Part shown: piece by piece, positions 63,801 to 64,000 of the stretch
Numbering within the stretch: position 1 is the stretch's first letter
How the letters are laid out: each line of letters starts with the position of its first letter
Assembly: GCF_040215725.1 (NCBI RefSeq)
Contig: NZ_CP157971.1
Coordinates: 62,001-126,000 of the forward strand
DNA: 64,000 bases
Origin: Rhizobium sp. ZPR4
Lineage (GTDB): Bacteria > Pseudomonadota > Alphaproteobacteria > Rhizobiales > Rhizobiaceae
Reading direction: 5' to 3'
Made by a program: the position numbers and the translations under genes
Notes under the pieces: generated by a model
Databases searched by the model: none
Seen by the model: the letters and a program-made list of their open reading frames with translations, nothing else
Told to the model about the DNA's origin: nothing

Positions 63801-64000
63801 ATGTTGACACGTATTAACCCTGATAATCTCTATAATGCTCTCAATTACGGATTTTCCCATGGCACACTGCACCGTGAGGGAGGACTTCTGCACCTGGCAG
63901 GGCAGGTAGCTTGGGACAAGGATTGCAACGTCGTCGGAGTCGGTGATCTCGCGGCCCAGACACGGCAGGCGCTGGCGAATCTGCAAGCTGTTCTGACAGA
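63801..64000 (+). CDS. RidA/YjgF-family imine deaminase, 3' end cut by window
   Basis: The frame opens at ATG 63801, 7 bp after GGAGGAGAAA, and stays open to the window edge (66 codons). It reads LTRINPDNLYNALNYGFSHGT, then LLHLAGQVAWDKDCNVVG and DLAAQTRQALANLQAVL, the N-terminal half of the RidA family (GQVA..., then DL..QTRQAL.NL...L). RidA proteins hydrolyse reactive imines and enamines, products expected from the flavin dehydrogenase upstream, so it fits the operon 90 bp before it. Confidence 0.88.
   Translation, partial: MLTRINPDNLYNALNYGFSHGTLHREGGLLHLAGQVAWDKDCNVVGVGDLAAQTRQALANLQAVLT

Noticed and set aside
1..64000. CRISPR arrays, tRNA or rRNA genes, replication origin
   Set aside because: No regularly spaced repeats, cloverleaf-like sequences, rRNA stretches or repABC-type genes were seen on reading both strands.

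Overview
The window looks like an accessory replicon (megaplasmid or chromid) of an alphaproteobacterium, most likely a member of the Rhizobiaceae (Rhizobium/Agrobacterium/Sinorhizobium group). The reasons are the high GC, the density of ABC importers and catabolic operons with local GntR/LysR regulators, the chemoreceptor style, and the ornithine cyclodeaminase/citrulline hydrolase set. No rRNA, tRNA, CRISPR array or replication gene was seen. Several gene remnants and a decayed Tn3-family element show that the region is being reshuffled.

Layout. (1) 1-4.4 kb: the end of a chemoreceptor, then ocd-ctlX-ddaH, which should turn arginine derivatives and citrulline into ornithine and proline. (2) 4.4-7.75 kb: a truncated Tn3-family transposon with a frameshifted transposase and an intact right end. 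(3) 8-9.9 kb: a second, complete chemoreceptor. (4) 9.9-13.4 kb: a trans-aconitate methyltransferase, a solute-binding-like protein without signal peptide, and two convergent paralogous GntR regulators, each with two winged-helix modules. (5) 13.5-29.8 kb: a large catabolic island in two transcription units. The first holds a lactonase-type amidohydrolase, a 2-hydroxycarboxylate transporter, an isocitrate/isopropylmalate-dehydrogenase-like enzyme, a semialdehyde dehydrogenase, a cupin and an ABM-fold protein. The second holds a paralogous dehydrogenase, a binding-protein ABC importer, an Asp/Glu-racemase-fold protein, OtnK, OtnC and an aconitase. I know of no described pathway with this combination, and it is my main candidate for an undescribed system. 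(6) 30-34.8 kb: SDR, bicupin, FAD amine oxidase and MFS genes with a divergent LysR regulator.

(7) 34.8-37.6 kb: a graveyard with serine dehydratase and LacI remnants around one intact HAD phosphatase. (8) 37.6-43.2 kb: a GntR regulator, an NMT1/THI5-type ABC importer and phosphopentomutase, all on the minus strand. (9) 43.2-54.9 kb: a nucleoside catabolic region on the plus strand. It has a BMP-family nucleoside importer, then aminotransferase, SDR, alpha/beta hydrolase, M20 amidohydrolase, uridine phosphorylase-like and deoxyribose-phosphate aldolase genes. With deoB on the other strand, the ribose half of imported nucleosides can be salvaged. The four extra enzymes suggest that the base, or a modified base, is also degraded. 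(10) 55-58.1 kb: pntAB transhydrogenase, with a composition break inside pntA. (11) 58.8-64 kb: a LysR regulator divergent from a DapA-like lyase, a three-subunit FAD/2Fe-2S dehydrogenase like D-hydroxyproline dehydrogenase, and the start of a RidA imine deaminase cut by the window edge.

The window thus reads as a chain of scavenging modules (amino acids, hydroxy-polycarboxylates, amines, nucleosides, imino acids), each pairing an importer or chemoreceptor with enzymes and a local regulator. Function calls rest on recognising families from translated sequence; substrates are mostly inferred.
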